64,000 nt of DNA. Origin: Clostridia bacterium (GTDB lineage: Bacteria > Bacillota > Clostridia > TANB77 > CAG-465). Positions 35,761-46,988 of the stretch are shown piece by piece. The position numbers and the translations under genes are program-made. The notes beneath the pieces are model-generated. The model did no database searches and had not been told where the DNA came from. It saw nothing but the letters and a program-made list of their open reading frames with translations. Location: contig JAQSXK010000001.1 in NCBI GenBank assembly GCA_029256705.1, forward strand, positions 186,001-250,000, in the 5' to 3' direction. Every line of letters starts with the position of its first letter. Within the stretch, counting starts at the first letter, position 1.

Positions 35761-36651
35761 TTAGTTACCTATAGTTGTAGATAACACTTCCGTAAATTTA
35801 CCATTATTAAATTCAACAACTGAATATTCAGTATTAAATTCTTTTGTTTCTTGTAATATTATTTCACAAACTTTATCGTCATTTAAGTCACTTATGAACT
35901 TAGTTGTGTATATTCCAAAGTCTGATGAATTATTAACATCTTTAACGTAATTATACTTAACTAATTGAACATTTTCAGTTTCACTTACATATACAACTGC
36001 GCTGTATACCCCACTACCTGTTTTGCCATCACTTGTAGCAGTTATAATGTATGATATTTTTCCAGGAATTAGAGCAACTTCATAAACTTCTCTAATTTTA
36101 ACCGTTCCATTTAACATTTTATAAAATCCTAGTGCTTCTTTTACGAAATTTTCGTATACTGATAAATTATCATCACCTAAAGTTATTTTATCCATTTTAG
36201 CTGTAGTAGTACTTCCTGATCTTACAGCAAAATATTCATCTTTATAGTTAGTTCTTGTAGTTGTAACATATGCTGCTCCAGCTTCATTACCTTTATCAAC
36301 ATTTTTAATTTTAAAAGTACCTGTTTTACCTTTTGCAGTAAATATATCTATGTCATACCCTTGTTTGTTAACACTTTTAAAATAATATCTTTCCATGCCT
36401 ACCCATCTACCGTTATATACTCCACCTAATATTATGTTATTAATTACAATAGGTGTAGATTTTGATGCTATATTATCGTCTACAATACTACTATCTTCAT
36501 TTACATTTTCATATATTATATTATTATTAACATTTACATATATCATGAATGATATACCAGCAATAAGTAATGCTACTAGAAAAATAACTACTACTACAAT
36601 CCACCTTTTACCTATTAACTTAGTTTTTGAATATTTACCTTTTTCACTCAT
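35761..36651 (-). CDS. Membrane-anchored extracytoplasmic protein, unknown
   Basis: A 296-residue protein. ATG 36651 is preferred: GTG 36666 overlaps the only purine-rich site. A helix at about 16-38 is followed by a beta-rich secreted domain (GGVYNGRWVGMERYYF, VSETENVQLVKYN, NDDKVCEILQET). No family is recognised. Its start lies 2 bp after queH's stop, so translation is coupled with that gene. Confidence 0.7.
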   Translation of the reverse strand: MSEKGKYSKTKLIGKRWIVVVVIFLVALLIAGISFMIYVNVNNNIIYENVNEDSSIVDDNIASKSTPIVINNIILGGVYNGRWVGMERYYFKSVNKQGYDIDIFTAKGKTGTFKIKNVDKGNEAGAAYVTTTRTNYKDEYFAVRSGSTTTAKMDKITLGDDNLSVYENFVKEALGFYKMLNGTVKIREVYEVALIPGKISYIITATSDGKTGSGVYSAVVYVSETENVQLVKYNYVKDVNNSSDFGIYTTKFISDLNDDKVCEIILQETKEFNTEYSVVEFNNGKFTEVLSTTIGN

Positions 36652-36653
36652 AT

Positions 36654-37217
36654 TTAATATTCCCACTTTCCTTCATCAATAGAAAAGATACAACCACAAT
36701 ATTTTTGTCTATATAATCCTAAATCTTTAGCAAGCTTTTGACCTTCTCTAAATTTTTTAGTATAATCTAAATGTATATATTTAATTCCATAGTTATTTTC
36801 AAGTTGTTTTCCAACTTTATTTATTAATTCTTGGTTTTGATATGGACTTATAGAAAGTGTTGTCATTACCATATCAAAATTATTTTCTTTGGCATGTTTA
36901 AACACACCTTCTAATCTTGTAAAATAACAATATTCACATCTAGAATTAAATCCATTTAAATTAACAGAATTCTTAACAAATTCTTTAAGATTATAATCAT
37001 CGATTATATCTAATTTGCAATTTACATCTTTGCAGTAATTTATTAAAGTTTCTTTTCTTCTTTCATATTCTATTTTAGGTTGTATATTTGGATTATACCA
37101 TAAACCTGTTATATCTAGTTCTATATTATCCGTAAATATTTCTCTTAATTTAGTTAAATCTTCATGTATATATACAAAACATGGTGCACAACATGTATGA
37201 ACCAATAGTTTATTCAT
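36654..37217 (-). CDS. queH: Epoxyqueuosine reductase QueH
   Basis: A 187-residue QueH (DUF208) enzyme that reduces epoxyqueuosine to queuosine in tRNA. Conserved cysteines are seen: HTCCAPC near the N-terminus, [11 protein letters not shown] in the middle and KYCGC near the C-terminus, which bind an Fe-S cluster. Motif WYNPNIQP is also present. Its start overlaps ruvB by 8 bp. No other queuosine genes lie here. Confidence 0.92.
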   Translation of the reverse strand: MNKLLVHTCCAPCFVYIHEDLTKLREIFTDNIELDITGLWYNPNIQPKIEYERRKETLINYCKDVNCKLDIIDDYNLKEFVKNSVNLNGFNSRCEYCYFTRLEGVFKHAKENNFDMVMTTLSISPYQNQELINKVGKQLENNYGIKYIHLDYTKKFREGQKLAKDLGLYRQKYCGCIFSIDEGKWEY

Positions 37218-38214
37218 TTTTTTGCTCCAATCCTAAATGTTCATAAGCTAAACGAGTAGCGGTTCGTCCCCTAGGGGTTCTAGCCAAATATCCTATTTGC
37301 ATTAAATATGGTTCATAAAAATCCTCTATAGTATCTTTATCTTCACCTATCGCAGCAGCTAAGGTTTCTAAACCAACAGGTCCACCGTTAAATTTATTTA
37401 TTATAGCTTCTAACATGTCTCTATCTATTTTATCTAGACCTAATTCATCAACTTCTAATCTATCTAAAGAACTTTTGGTTATTTCATAATCTATTACTTT
37501 TTTACCCTGAACTTGTGCGTAATCTCTTACTCTCTTAAGTAATCTATTTGCTATTCTAGGTGTGCCTCTACATCTAGAACCTAGTTCTAAAGCAGCTTCT
37601 TTATCTATTTCTATATTTAATATTGTTGCACTTCTTCTTATTATATCAGATAATTGCTTTTCCGTGTACAATTCTAATCTATTAATTATACCAAATCTAT
37701 CACGTAAAGGTGAAGATAAGTTACCAGCCTTTGTTGTAGCACCAACTAAGGTAAATTTATTTAAATCCAATCTTATTGATCTTGCAGATGGTCCTTTACC
37801 AATTATAATATCTAAGTTGAAATCTTCCAATGCTGGGTATAGTATTTCCTCTATAGTTTTATTTAATCTATGAATCTCATCTATAAATAGCAGATCATTT
37901 TCTTGTAAATTTGTAAGTATAGCTGCTAAATCTCCTGCTTTAGATATAGCTGGTCCAGATGTTACTTTAATATTAACACCCATTTCTGAAGCTATTATAT
38001 TTGCAAGTGTGGTTTTACCAAGTCCTGGTGGTCCATATAATAACACATGATCCAAAGATTCATTTCTCTCTTTTGCAGCGTTTATATATATTTTTAAATT
38101 TTCTTTTACTTTAGTTTGACCTATATATTCATCAAAATTACGTGGTCTTAAAGAGACTTCCATCTCTTTTTCTTCATCAATATATTCTGGTGATATAACT
38201 CTATCTTCTATCAA
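37210..38214 (-). CDS. ruvB: Holliday-junction branch-migration ATPase RuvB
   Basis: A 334-residue AAA+ motor starting at TTG 38214 behind GAGGAGG. Walker [10 protein letters not shown], Walker [10 protein letters not shown], sensor [18 protein letters not shown], and the C-terminal winged helix ending [15 protein letters not shown] are all present. With RuvA it drives branch migration of recombination intermediates. No ruvA is adjacent. It opens an operon with queH, an unknown gene and thrS. Confidence 0.97.
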   Translation of the reverse strand: MIEDRVISPEYIDEEKEMEVSLRPRNFDEYIGQTKVKENLKIYINAAKERNESLDHVLLYGPPGLGKTTLANIIASEMGVNIKVTSGPAISKAGDLAAILTNLQENDLLFIDEIHRLNKTIEEILYPALEDFNLDIIIGKGPSARSIRLDLNKFTLVGATTKAGNLSSPLRDRFGIINRLELYTEKQLSDIIRRSATILNIEIDKEAALELGSRCRGTPRIANRLLKRVRDYAQVQGKKVIDYEITKSSLDRLEVDELGLDKIDRDMLEAIINKFNGGPVGLETLAAAIGEDKDTIEDFYEPYLMQIGYLARTPRGRTATRLAYEHLGLEQKNE

Positions 38215-38344
38215 GATGTTCGCCTCCTCTTACCATGCGTCTTGTTAATTAAATATATTATATCACAAGTTATAATCGTATTGCAAGAAAAAAACAAGTT
38301 TCTTCCAAAAATCATTTTAAAAAATACAATAAAATTAATAAAAT

Positions 38345-38373
38345 TTGACAAGTATGATATAATTATATATATA
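38345..38373 (+). promoter_or_regulatory. Promoter of the 196-residue orphan gene
   Basis: TTGACA (38345-38350), 17 nt, TATATA (38368-38373). A second -10-like TATACT lies 2 nt further. It is divergent from ruvB. Confidence 0.65.
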
Positions 38374-38421
38374 CTAAATATTTAACCATATTAAAATTTT
38401 AATTAGGGGGTAGAAAATGGT

Positions 38422-39012
38422 ATGCTAACGACTAATGATATTGATGCACTTTTTCATTATTCAACTGAAAGCAAAGATAATGATAACGATAAGAGGGAAA
38501 AAAATGATAGACGGATTCTAACAATATGTAGGAAGGTTCCTGAAGTTCGTAATACAATCTATGATTCAAAAAAAGGAGTTATGGATTCAATACAAATCGT
38601 TAACGAAAGATATTCTTTAATCCTGGTTCAAGAAGAAATATTAAGAGCTGTAAAAGAAATTAGGTCATTTGACAAAATCATTTCTAACACTCATATAGAC
38701 ATTTCTACTAAAGCCGCTGTGATACGAAATTTTGATTTCAAGGAATATCGAAAGCTATTAAATATTTGCAATTTCACTGGTCTTAAAACAATTTGCCGTT
38801 TAAATAATATGAAAATATTAGCAGACAAGTATATTCAAGGCGAACTTGATAGAAGATATTATGTTGATGACATGAAATCACAAGAAGTCTTTTACAATGA
38901 TTTACTTTTAAAGTATGAAAGTATCTCTGTAGATAACTTCTATGCGTATGTACTTCGATATGATATAAAGACAATAAAGAAAAAGAAACCGCGTGGAAGC
39001 ATTAGAAGATAA
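38422..39012 (+). CDS. Unknown 196-residue protein
   Basis: A plus-strand orphan starting at ATG 38422 (MLTTNDIDALFHYSTES). The GGGGG site at 38406-38410 is 11 nt away, and a three-codon frame (ATG 38417, stop 38426-38428) overlaps the start, which may tune translation. The protein is charged and helical with a basic tail (KTIKKKKPRGSIRR), suggesting nucleic-acid contact. No family is recognised. It has its own promoter and a perfect terminator. Confidence 0.75.
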   Translation: MLTTNDIDALFHYSTESKDNDNDKREKNDRRILTICRKVPEVRNTIYDSKKGVMDSIQIVNERYSLILVQEEILRAVKEIRSFDKIISNTHIDISTKAAVIRNFDFKEYRKLLNICNFTGLKTICRLNNMKILADKYIQGELDRRYYVDDMKSQEVFYNDLLLKYESISVDNFYAYVLRYDIKTIKKKKPRGSIRR

Positions 39013-39032
39013 CTGCAAGATAGTTATGTTCT

Positions 39033-39072
39033 AAAAAATAAAACCTAACAGATTTGTTAGGTTTTATTTTTT
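39033..39072. terminator. Perfect 18-bp hairpin terminator
   Basis: Arms 39033-39050 and 39055-39072 with a 4-nt loop and T-rich 3' end. It ends the 196-residue orphan gene and can also stop the converging pilin-fronted gene. Confidence 0.85.
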
Positions 39073-39158
39073 ATTTAATTTATTAAATCTATCCTATTTA
39101 TGTAATAACTAATTGTTGAACTATTTTATTTCCAGAATATCTTTTGATAATATATTCT

Positions 39159-42100
39159 TTATTGATTCATGATTTGAATTACTTCAGCATCATTTAATGG
39201 CCTATTATATATTCTTAGTTCATCGATTGCTGATCCATTCCATCTATAATTAATAGAATCCGTATTTTCCCATCCACTTATATTTATACTCGAAATAAAT
39301 TGTGCATTTCCAGGTCCTTGAAAATCTTGCATTTGACTTAAAACTTGTTTTACTCCATTTATATATATGGTATTTAAATTATAATCACCTTTATTAAAGA
39401 TCAATACAACATGAGAGAATGTTCCAATAGTAAACGGATTATTTATTCCATAAATATCATTACAAGCCGTGTTAAATCCAAACATTTGTGAATTTATCCA
39501 AGAATCATAAGCATAAAAACCTATTGGCATAATACCCTGCTCTCCATTCCATTTATACCAAAATGCAACAGAAACAGTATTAGTATTTGTATTTATTGCT
39601 AAATCAGATAAAGGTATTCTCACCTGTCCATAGTTATCTATTCTAAGTCCATTTCCTGTTCTTCCTGTCACATATGATGTACCAGTTCCTATATATGTTT
39701 TATTAGTAACTTCATTTATTATGCTACCACTAAATGAGAATTTTCCAACCAACCCTTGAGTAACTATTTCTACCGTATTTGATGTAGTTACATTTCCTAC
39801 ATTATCAGAAACTTTTACTTTACACTGATATATTCCTATAGATAATCCTGTAAATGTATATGATGTCGAACTAGTAGCTGCTGTCCATGTTACACCATTA
39901 TCTTTTGAATATTGATATGAACTAGAATTTAATCCACTTCCCCCAGTATCTGTTGCTGTAGCATTTACTGTTATACTAGTTTCGTTTGAACCTCCATTTG
40001 TTGCTGTTATATTAGGAACTATTCTATCTATATAACTTACATTAACAGAAGAATTTGTTACGTTTCCTGCTTGATCTTTTAACCAAACATAATATGTTCC
40101 ATTTGCTGTTATATTGTCAAATACTGTAGCAAACCTTGTATTTGCTGTAATACTTGTGAATGTAGGAGCTGTAGAATTACTTTGATTTATACCATATCCA
40201 ATTACCCCTGATGCTTCTGTTGCGCTTGCCATTACTATATTTGAAGTACCCCATTTTGTTGTATCAAATACATTTGCATACGCAACATGCCAAACTGCAG
40301 GCGATGCTGGAGTAGGTGTTGATCCTCCAGTTATATAATAGAAGTTAGTAGTGCTAAATGAACCACTTGAACCACATGTTACTTTTCCTATATATTCTGT
40401 CCAATTTCCTGTTCCTTCTTGTGAAGTAAGCCACACAAAATTTCCATCTGTTCCTATTGCATTAGTAGACCAGTTTATGCTATATCCAACTGGTATTTTT
40501 GCTATTATCTTTGAAATGAACACTTTGTTTGCAGATGATGGTGTTCCAAAATAGAAACCTCCCCATCCTGGCCATGGTGTTCCAGATGTAGTTTTAATTT
40601 CTAGCCCATAGCCTGATCCAGTTGGAGAACTAGGTATTGCAATTCTATTTACGGTTACTGTACCATCTCCAGTGTTATTATATACCACTGTACTGTTTAT
40701 TCCACTTGCAAAAGTTGGATCATTATATATACCAGTTCCAGCTAATGCATTAGCAATAGCAGGTACAGCTTTATCTATATTTGCTACCGTCATTGTACTC
40801 TGTCCGCTTTGGTTTCCACTTGCATCTGTTGCTCTTGCATATACTGTTGTATTATTTGTAGTCACTATTACTCCTGATGTATATGTACTCCAAATTGTTC
40901 CATCTGTGCTATATTCTTTAATCACAGCATCTACTGGATACGTTATTGTTACTGTTACATTTTCATTTGTCCATCCTGTAGGACTTGCTGACATTGTTGG
41001 ATTTATTGGTGGTGTAACATCTGTTCCAAATGCATTAGATTTTGTTATATATGTATTTCCCGCATTGTCTAACGCTTTTACCCATAAGTAATATGTTCCT
41101 GTAACTCCTGTTTTAGTTATTGCACTACCATTAGTAAATGTTACCCATCCTGATGAAGGTGTTGTGGTATTTTGTGTGTCCCAAATATATTGTACTGAAG
41201 CTATATTACTTCCACCCAAATCACTTGCTGTTACTGTCGTACTTGCTGTTTGCAAATTTGCTCCTCCATTTGTGCCATATACTACTGTTGGCATAGTTTT
41301 ATCTATATTTGCTACAGTTAATGTACTTTGACTACTTTGGTTTCCACTTGCGTCTGTTCCTCTTGCGTATACTGTTGTATTATTTGTAGTTATTATTACA
41401 CCTGTTGTATATGTATTCCATGTAGTTCCATCTGTACTATATTCCTTAATCGTAGTATCTACTGAATAAGCTATTGTTACTGTTACATCTCCATTTGTCC
41501 ATCCTGTAGGATTTGCTGACATTGTTGGATTTGTTGGAGCAGTATTATCTATCGTAAATGAATTAGATTTAGTTACTACACTATTACCTGTATTATCTAT
41601 TGCTTTTATCCATAAATAATATACTCCATTTGAATTTAATTTACTTATTGCTTCACCATTTACAAATGAAGTCCACTCACCTGTTGGTTCATTTACATTC
41701 TGTGCGTCCCAAATGTATCTTAATGAAGATAAGTCTATTCCACTTACCCCTATATCGTTTACTGTTACTGTGGTACTTGCTTCTTGCAAATTTTCTCCTC
41801 CATTTGTTCCATATGTAACTGTAGGCGATTCTCTATCTATATTAGCTATAGTTATTGTACTTTGGCTGCTTTCATTTCCTGCTACATCAGTTGCCCTTGC
41901 ATATATAGTTTCATTGTTATTACTAACCGTTATTGAATCTGTATAAACATTCCATGTTGATCCGTCTGTGCTATATTCTTTTGTAACACTATCTGATGGA
42001 TATGTTATTGATATTGTAACATTTAAATTAGTCCAACCTGTCGGAGTAACTGACATTTCTGGATTCATTGGTGGAGTGTTATCTATTTCAAACAACTCGC

Positions 42101-42863
42101 TGCTAATTATATCCACTGAATTGGTTACATCATATATATTAGATATGCAATTTGCTTTAAGCCTTAATTTATATATACCTTCTGCAAGTGTAGCTGTTTT
42201 TATTTTTATCTCCACAGTTCGTAATGTATCTAACTCAGTACCAGTCGGTTCAGCAATTTCAAATACTGGTTGAACTGGAACTAATACATTGTTTTTATCT
42301 AATAGTTCTAATTTACTAGTTAAGTTTATATTGTTTATACTAGCATTAGATGAAATTTTTATTGTAGTCACAACATCTGTTCCGGCAGATATTGGCAAAG
42401 TTGCCGTTGTAGAAATTATTGCATCTAATCTATCTGCATCTACAACATCCACATTAACTTCTTGCGCCCATCTTTTCTTTGTTCTATCTGTTCCAAGATA
42501 GACTAATTTTCCATTTACTACTTCAAATTGTCCATTATATTTACTTGTCGTAGATAAAGCTGGTATTATATCTTTTATTGTTTTGCCTGCAATAACTGTT
42601 CCATTATAATCTGTAGTTAAATCATTTGCATTCAACTGATCTGGATTAAATGCCCTTACAGCTGTATATTGACTTGCTAAATACAGACTTAAATCTGATT
42701 CAATAGCATCCAAATCTGATTTAAATACTGCTTCATTTGCACTATTAATTGGATTATTTCCAGAAAGTGATAAAATAACTCCCCCTGCAAGTATAATTAT
42801 TACTATAATTGTTATTATTAGTACAATTAAAGATATACCTTTTTTCTTATATTTATAATTCAC
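39159..42863 (-). CDS. Pilin-like N-terminus fused to Ig-like repeats and LamG-like C-terminus
   Basis: A 1234-residue protein, start GTG 42863 behind GAGGTG. The N-terminus KKGISLIVLIITIIVIIIL matches a type IV prepilin/pseudopilin segment, cleaved after the glycine, but the position-5 glutamate of classic pilins is replaced by valine. Then come Ig-like modules in a two-and-a-half-copy repeat of about 176 residues (40768-42090) and a C-terminal LamG/concanavalin-like domain (about 1060-1230, SGSIINEVTNK, FWYKWNGEQG, DELRIYNRPLND). It is probably a secreted or pilus-displayed adhesin. It follows two related small membrane proteins (42.9-44.0 kb). Carbohydrate or host binding is inference. Confidence 0.82.
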   Translation of the reverse strand: MNYKYKKKGISLIVLIITIIVIIILAGGVILSLSGNNPINSANEAVFKSDLDAIESDLSLYLASQYTAVRAFNPDQLNANDLTTDYNGTVIAGKTIKDIIPALSTTSKYNGQFEVVNGKLVYLGTDRTKKRWAQEVNVDVVDADRLDAIISTTATLPISAGTDVVTTIKISSNASINNINLTSKLELLDKNNVLVPVQPVFEIAEPTGTELDTLRTVEIKIKTATLAEGIYKLRLKANCISNIYDVTNSVDIISSELFEIDNTPPMNPEMSVTPTGWTNLNVTISITYPSDSVTKEYSTDGSTWNVYTDSITVSNNNETIYARATDVAGNESSQSTITIANIDRESPTVTYGTNGGENLQEASTTVTVNDIGVSGIDLSSLRYIWDAQNVNEPTGEWTSFVNGEAISKLNSNGVYYLWIKAIDNTGNSVVTKSNSFTIDNTAPTNPTMSANPTGWTNGDVTVTIAYSVDTTIKEYSTDGTTWNTYTTGVIITTNNTTVYARGTDASGNQSSQSTLTVANIDKTMPTVVYGTNGGANLQTASTTVTASDLGGSNIASVQYIWDTQNTTTPSSGWVTFTNGSAITKTGVTGTYYLWVKALDNAGNTYITKSNAFGTDVTPPINPTMSASPTGWTNENVTVTITYPVDAVIKEYSTDGTIWSTYTSGVIVTTNNTTVYARATDASGNQSGQSTMTVANIDKAVPAIANALAGTGIYNDPTFASGINSTVVYNNTGDGTVTVNRIAIPSSPTGSGYGLEIKTTSGTPWPGWGGFYFGTPSSANKVFISKIIAKIPVGYSINWSTNAIGTDGNFVWLTSQEGTGNWTEYIGKVTCGSSGSFSTTNFYYITGGSTPTPASPAVWHVAYANVFDTTKWGTSNIVMASATEASGVIGYGINQSNSTAPTFTSITANTRFATVFDNITANGTYYVWLKDQAGNVTNSSVNVSYIDRIVPNITATNGGSNETSITVNATATDTGGSGLNSSSYQYSKDNGVTWTAATSSTSYTFTGLSIGIYQCKVKVSDNVGNVTTSNTVEIVTQGLVGKFSFSGSIINEVTNKTYIGTGTSYVTGRTGNGLRIDNYGQVRIPLSDLAINTNTNTVSVAFWYKWNGEQGIMPIGFYAYDSWINSQMFGFNTACNDIYGINNPFTIGTFSHVVLIFNKGDYNLNTIYINGVKQVLSQMQDFQGPGNAQFISSINISGWENTDSINYRWNGSAIDELRIYNRPLNDAEVIQIMNQ
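40768..42090 (-). repeat. 528-bp tandem Ig-like repeats in the pilin-fronted gene
   Basis: Two full copies of a 176-residue unit (landmarks PTVxYGTNGG and GWTN...YARxTDxxGNxS) plus a half-copy on the N-terminal side. The second and third halves are highly similar in DNA. Boundaries are approximate. Confidence 0.8.
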
Positions 42864-42915
42864 ATTTTCACCTCTTTAATTTATATTATTTTTAAACACA
42901 TATCTATTTCAACTA

Positions 42916-43386
42916 TTATTTTAATACTTCATAAATAACATTTTTTGAATTAGAAGTATCTATTGTTATGTATGAATCAATATATTTTGTTTCATTTGCT
43001 TTTATTTTTCCTACATACCCTATTGCCTCAGCCATTACACTTCCATCATTTGCAATAAATTTAACTTTAAATCTTAAATTATCTTTAGCTGCACTATCGT
43101 TTGTTACTTTTGAAGTTAGTTTAGATGTTCCATTGGTATAAACTATTTTACTTTGTTCTAATAACACACCCTCTACTTTTTTATCTTTAGATAGTTCCTC
43201 ACTTGTATTTACCTTAGTTCCATCACTTGTTTGCGTATAATTTACTTTAGTATTATCCGTTCCATTTACTTCGTTTCCTGATTTTGCATTGTTATTATTA
43301 ACTACTACAATAACTACTATTATTGCAATAATTAATACCAATCCTAAAATTAATAACCTCATTTGATTTCGACCTTTAAAATTCAT
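42916..43386 (-). CDS. Membrane-anchored small extracytoplasmic protein, copy 2
   Basis: A 156-residue protein with a helix at about 10-29, an Asn/Thr-rich linker and a beta domain (VLLEQSKIVYTNGTSKLTSKVTND, DNLRFKVKFIANDGSVMAEAIGYVG, KIKANETKYIDSYITID). It resembles FxLYD-type extracellular domains, not firmly. It is a paralogue of the next gene upstream and lies 52 bp before the pilin-fronted gene, perhaps in one transcript. Confidence 0.75.
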   Translation of the reverse strand: MNFKGRNQMRLLILGLVLIIAIIVVIVVVNNNNAKSGNEVNGTDNTKVNYTQTSDGTKVNTSEELSKDKKVEGVLLEQSKIVYTNGTSKLTSKVTNDSAAKDNLRFKVKFIANDGSVMAEAIGYVGKIKANETKYIDSYITIDTSNSKNVIYEVLK

Positions 43387-43539
43387 TTTAATATCCTCCT
43401 ATAACATTACTTTATGTATAAATTTACATATCTATATTTTATAACATACATAAAAAAATATCAAGTAAATGTCGAATATTGTTCATAAATATAATAGAAT
43501 ATTTATATGAATTTTTAAAGTTAAAATTTAGATTTATTC

Positions 43540-44016
43540 TTATTGCACAATCTCATATGTTATATCTTTTAAATTTGAAAGATTTGTAGTTACATATGAG
43601 TCTACATATTTTATTTCATTTGCTTTTATTTTACCTACAAAGGCCATGATTTCTAGTATTGTACTGCCATCGTACAATATAAATTTTATTTTATATCTAA
43701 TATTATCTTTAGTTACACCAACATTGGTTACTTTAGTGGTTAATATTGATGTGCCAGATACATGTATTAGTTTATTTTGCTCTAACAATATATTTGATTT
43801 AATGTTAGTAGGAGACAATTTATCTTTTTCATCTACATTTGTTATACTGCTTGTCTTTTCGTAACTTGATGGTAAATTACTTGAATTTTGTGCATTTCCA
43901 AAATATACATCAAGATTACTTATATTTACTGCTATAAACATAACAATTAATACTGAAATAATTATAACCCCTAATAACATTAATAACTTTATCTGATTAA
44001 TTTCTTTTGATTCCAT
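43540..44016 (-). CDS. Membrane-anchored small extracytoplasmic protein, copy 1
   Basis: A 158-residue paralogue of the 42916-43386 gene, sharing LLEQNKLIHVSGTSILTTKVTN, KIKANEIKYVDSYVTT and the overall layout (helix at about 12-30, short linker, beta domain). Strong AAGGGG site. The two copies differ in the linker, suggesting an older duplication. Confidence 0.75.
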   Translation of the reverse strand: MESKEINQIKLLMLLGVIIISVLIVMFIAVNISNLDVYFGNAQNSSNLPSSYEKTSSITNVDEKDKLSPTNIKSNILLEQNKLIHVSGTSILTTKVTNVGVTKDNIRYKIKFILYDGSTILEIMAFVGKIKANEIKYVDSYVTTNLSNLKDITYEIVQ

Positions 44017-44116
44017 TTTTAAATCCCCTTAATATTATAAAGATAATATTAACAATATTTTGTGTATTTATTTGAAGCTGTATACTTAATCATTTTTTAT
44101 ATGATTAAAGACATAA

Positions 44117-44154
44117 AAAAATTATGAAATCATTTAAATAATTTCATAATTTTT
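44117..44154 (-). terminator. Terminator of uvrA
   Basis: A 14-bp stem (44117-44130 / 44141-44154, 10-nt loop) followed on the minus strand by TTTTTTATG. It lies 9 bp after the uvrA stop. Confidence 0.75.
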
Positions 44155-44162
44155 AATTTATC

Positions 44163-46988
44163 TTATAATAATTTTTTTAAAAATTGTCCTGTATAACTTT
44201 CGGAAGTTTCAGCTACTTTTTCAGGTGTTCCACTTACTAAAACAGTTCCACCCTTATCTCCACCTTCTGGTCCTAAGTCTATAATATAATCTGCAGATTT
44301 TATTATATCTAAGTTATGTTCTATTATAACAACTGTATTTCCAGTGTCAGTAAGTCTATTTATTATATGTATTAAATTATGTACATCTGCCATATGCAAG
44401 CCAGTTGTAGGTTCATCTAATATATACAATGTTTTCCCAGTTGCCCTTTTAGATAATTCTGTAGCAAGTTTTATTCTTTGAGCTTCTCCTCCACTTAATG
44501 TAGTAGATGGTTGACCTAATTTTATATAACCTAAACCAACGTCATATAATGTTTCCACTTTATTTTTAATTTTAGGTATATTCTTAAAGAAACTTAAACC
44601 TTCTTCAATAGTCATATCTAATATTTCACTTATATTTTTCCCTTTATATTTAACCTCTAAAGTTTCTCTTGAATATCTATTTCCCTTACATACTTCACAA
44701 GGTACATATACATCAGGTAAAAAATGCATTTCAATCTTAATTATACCATCACCACTACAAGCTTCACATCTTCCACCAGGTACATTAAAACTGAATCTTC
44801 CTTTTGAATATCCTCTCATTTTAGCATCTGCAGTTGCTGCAAATAAGTCACGAATTGGATCAAACATCCCTGTATATGTTGCAGGATTAGAACGAGGAGT
44901 TCTACCTATTGGTGATTGATCAATGTTTATTATCTTATCTATTTTTTCAAGTCCAGCAATCTTATCACATTCTCCAGGTTTTACTCTTGAATTGTTTAAT
45001 TCTTTGGAAATGGATTTATATAATATTTCATTTACTAATGTACTTTTACCACTTCCAGACACCCCTGTTACGCACGTAAATACACCTATTGGGAACTTAA
45101 CATTGATATTTTTCAAGTTATGTTCTCTAGCACCTTTTATTTCTATATAACCATTTTGTATCTTTCTTCTTTTACTTGGAACTTCAATTTTTATTCTTCC
45201 ACTTAGGTATTTACCAGTAATAGAGTTTTCATCTTTTTTCATATCTTCCACTTTACCAGCAAAAACAACATTACCACCATGTACACCAGCTCCAGGTCCT
45301 ATATCCACTATGAAATCCGATTCATTCATCGTATCTTCATCATGTTCTACAACAATTAAAGTATTTCCTAAATCTCTCATTTTTTTAAGAGAAGTTATTA
45401 ATTTTTCATTATCTTTTTGGTGTAATCCTATACTAGGTTCATCAAGGATATATAGAACGCCAGTAAGTCCAGATCCAATCTGAGTTGCAAGTCTTATTCT
45501 TTGAGCCTCTCCACCACTTAAAGTTCCAGCTGCTCTAGACAATGTTAAATAGTTTAATCCAACATCTATTAAAAATTGTAGCCTATTATTTAATTCTTTT
45601 ATTATTTGTTCTGAAATCTTCTTGTTTTTTTCACTTAAATCTTCATTTACCTTATTTATATATTCTTTTATGTTTATTATACTCATATTACAAATCTCAT
45701 GTATATTTAATTTACCAAATTTTACAGCTAAACTTGTAGGTTTTAATCTTGCACCATTACAAGCCGTACAATTAGAAGCTGACATGAATCCTTCATAATA
45801 TTGTTTCATTCCTGGTGATGATGTTTCTCTAAATCTTCTTTCTAGAGCATTTACTACACCTTCAAATTTTGCCTCAAAGTTTCTAACTAATGTTTTAGTA
45901 ATATGTTTAAATTTTATATTTTCTTCACCAGAACCATATAACAGTACATTAAGAAACTTCTCATCTAAATCTTTTAACTTTGTGTTGCTGTTGACATGAT
46001 AGTGTTCACATAAACCATCAATATACATATTACTTATGCTATCCATTGTACTACCTGCCCAACCTAAAATGGCAGAATTATCATTTAACCTTTTATTCAT
46101 ATCTGGTATTATTCTTTGAACATCAATTTTAAGTAATTCTCCTAAACCAGTACACTCTGGACATGCACCAAATGGGGTATTAAAAGAAAACATTCTTGGA
46201 TTTAAATCTTCAATACTTATACCACAATCTGGACATGAATAGTTTTGACTAAATAAGTGATCTTCTCTTTCTGGAGTAGATACCATAACTAGTTTTTCTG
46301 AATGAAACAAAGCAAGTTCAACAGAGTCTGCTAACCTTTGTCTTATTCCATCTCCTACAACCAATCTATCAACAATTATTTCTATATTATGTTTTTTATT
46401 TTTATCTATAGGAGGAATTTCTTCTGCTAAATCTATTATCTCGCCATCAACTCTAGCTCTTACAAAGCCATCTTTTATAGCTCCTTCAAGAAGTTTAGTA
46501 TGTTCACCTTTTTTACCTCTAATAACAGGGGCCATAATAAACAGTTTAGTACCCTCTTTAAATTCCATAATTTGATCAACTATCTCATCTACAGTTTGTT
46601 TTCTTATCCTTTTTCCACAATTTGGACAATACGGTACACCAACTCTTGCATATAACAAACGTAGATAGTCATATATTTCAGTTACTGTTCCAACAGTAGA
46701 ACGTGGATTTTTTGAAGTTGTTTTTTGGTCTATTGAAATAGCAGGAGATAATCCTTCTATAGATTCAACATCTGGCTTTTCCATTATACCTAAAAACTGT
46801 CTAGCGTAAGAAGATAATGACTCAACATATCTTCTTTGCCCTTCAGCATAAATAGTATCAAAAGCTAAAGAAGTCTTTCCACTTCCAGATAAACCAGTAA
46901 ATACTACCAGTTTATCTCTTGGAATTTCTAAATCAACATTTTTTAAATTATGCTCTTTAGCACCTTTTATAACTAACTTATCTAACAT
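44163..46988 (-). CDS. uvrA: UvrA excinuclease ATPase subunit
   Basis: A 941-residue protein, full length. Two ABC modules are visible: [14 protein letters not shown] with LSGGEAQRI and [10 protein letters not shown], then [13 protein letters not shown] with [12 protein letters not shown] and [10 protein letters not shown]. Zinc-finger cysteines occur in [21 protein letters not shown] and CEACSGDG. It recognises DNA damage and loads UvrB in nucleotide-excision repair. A GGAGG site precedes ATG 46988. Confidence 0.98.
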   Translation of the reverse strand: MLDKLVIKGAKEHNLKNVDLEIPRDKLVVFTGLSGSGKTSLAFDTIYAEGQRRYVESLSSYARQFLGIMEKPDVESIEGLSPAISIDQKTTSKNPRSTVGTVTEIYDYLRLLYARVGVPYCPNCGKRIRKQTVDEIVDQIMEFKEGTKLFIMAPVIRGKKGEHTKLLEGAIKDGFVRARVDGEIIDLAEEIPPIDKNKKHNIEIIVDRLVVGDGIRQRLADSVELALFHSEKLVMVSTPEREDHLFSQNYSCPDCGISIEDLNPRMFSFNTPFGACPECTGLGELLKIDVQRIIPDMNKRLNDNSAILGWAGSTMDSISNMYIDGLCEHYHVNSNTKLKDLDEKFLNVLLYGSGEENIKFKHITKTLVRNFEAKFEGVVNALERRFRETSSPGMKQYYEGFMSASNCTACNGARLKPTSLAVKFGKLNIHEICNMSIINIKEYINKVNEDLSEKNKKISEQIIKELNNRLQFLIDVGLNYLTLSRAAGTLSGGEAQRIRLATQIGSGLTGVLYILDEPSIGLHQKDNEKLITSLKKMRDLGNTLIVVEHDEDTMNESDFIVDIGPGAGVHGGNVVFAGKVEDMKKDENSITGKYLSGRIKIEVPSKRRKIQNGYIEIKGAREHNLKNINVKFPIGVFTCVTGVSGSGKSTLVNEILYKSISKELNNSRVKPGECDKIAGLEKIDKIINIDQSPIGRTPRSNPATYTGMFDPIRDLFAATADAKMRGYSKGRFSFNVPGGRCEACSGDGIIKIEMHFLPDVYVPCEVCKGNRYSRETLEVKYKGKNISEILDMTIEEGLSFFKNIPKIKNKVETLYDVGLGYIKLGQPSTTLSGGEAQRIKLATELSKRATGKTLYILDEPTTGLHMADVHNLIHIINRLTDTGNTVVIIEHNLDIIKSADYIIDLGPEGGDKGGTVLVSGTPEKVAETSESYTGQFLKKLL

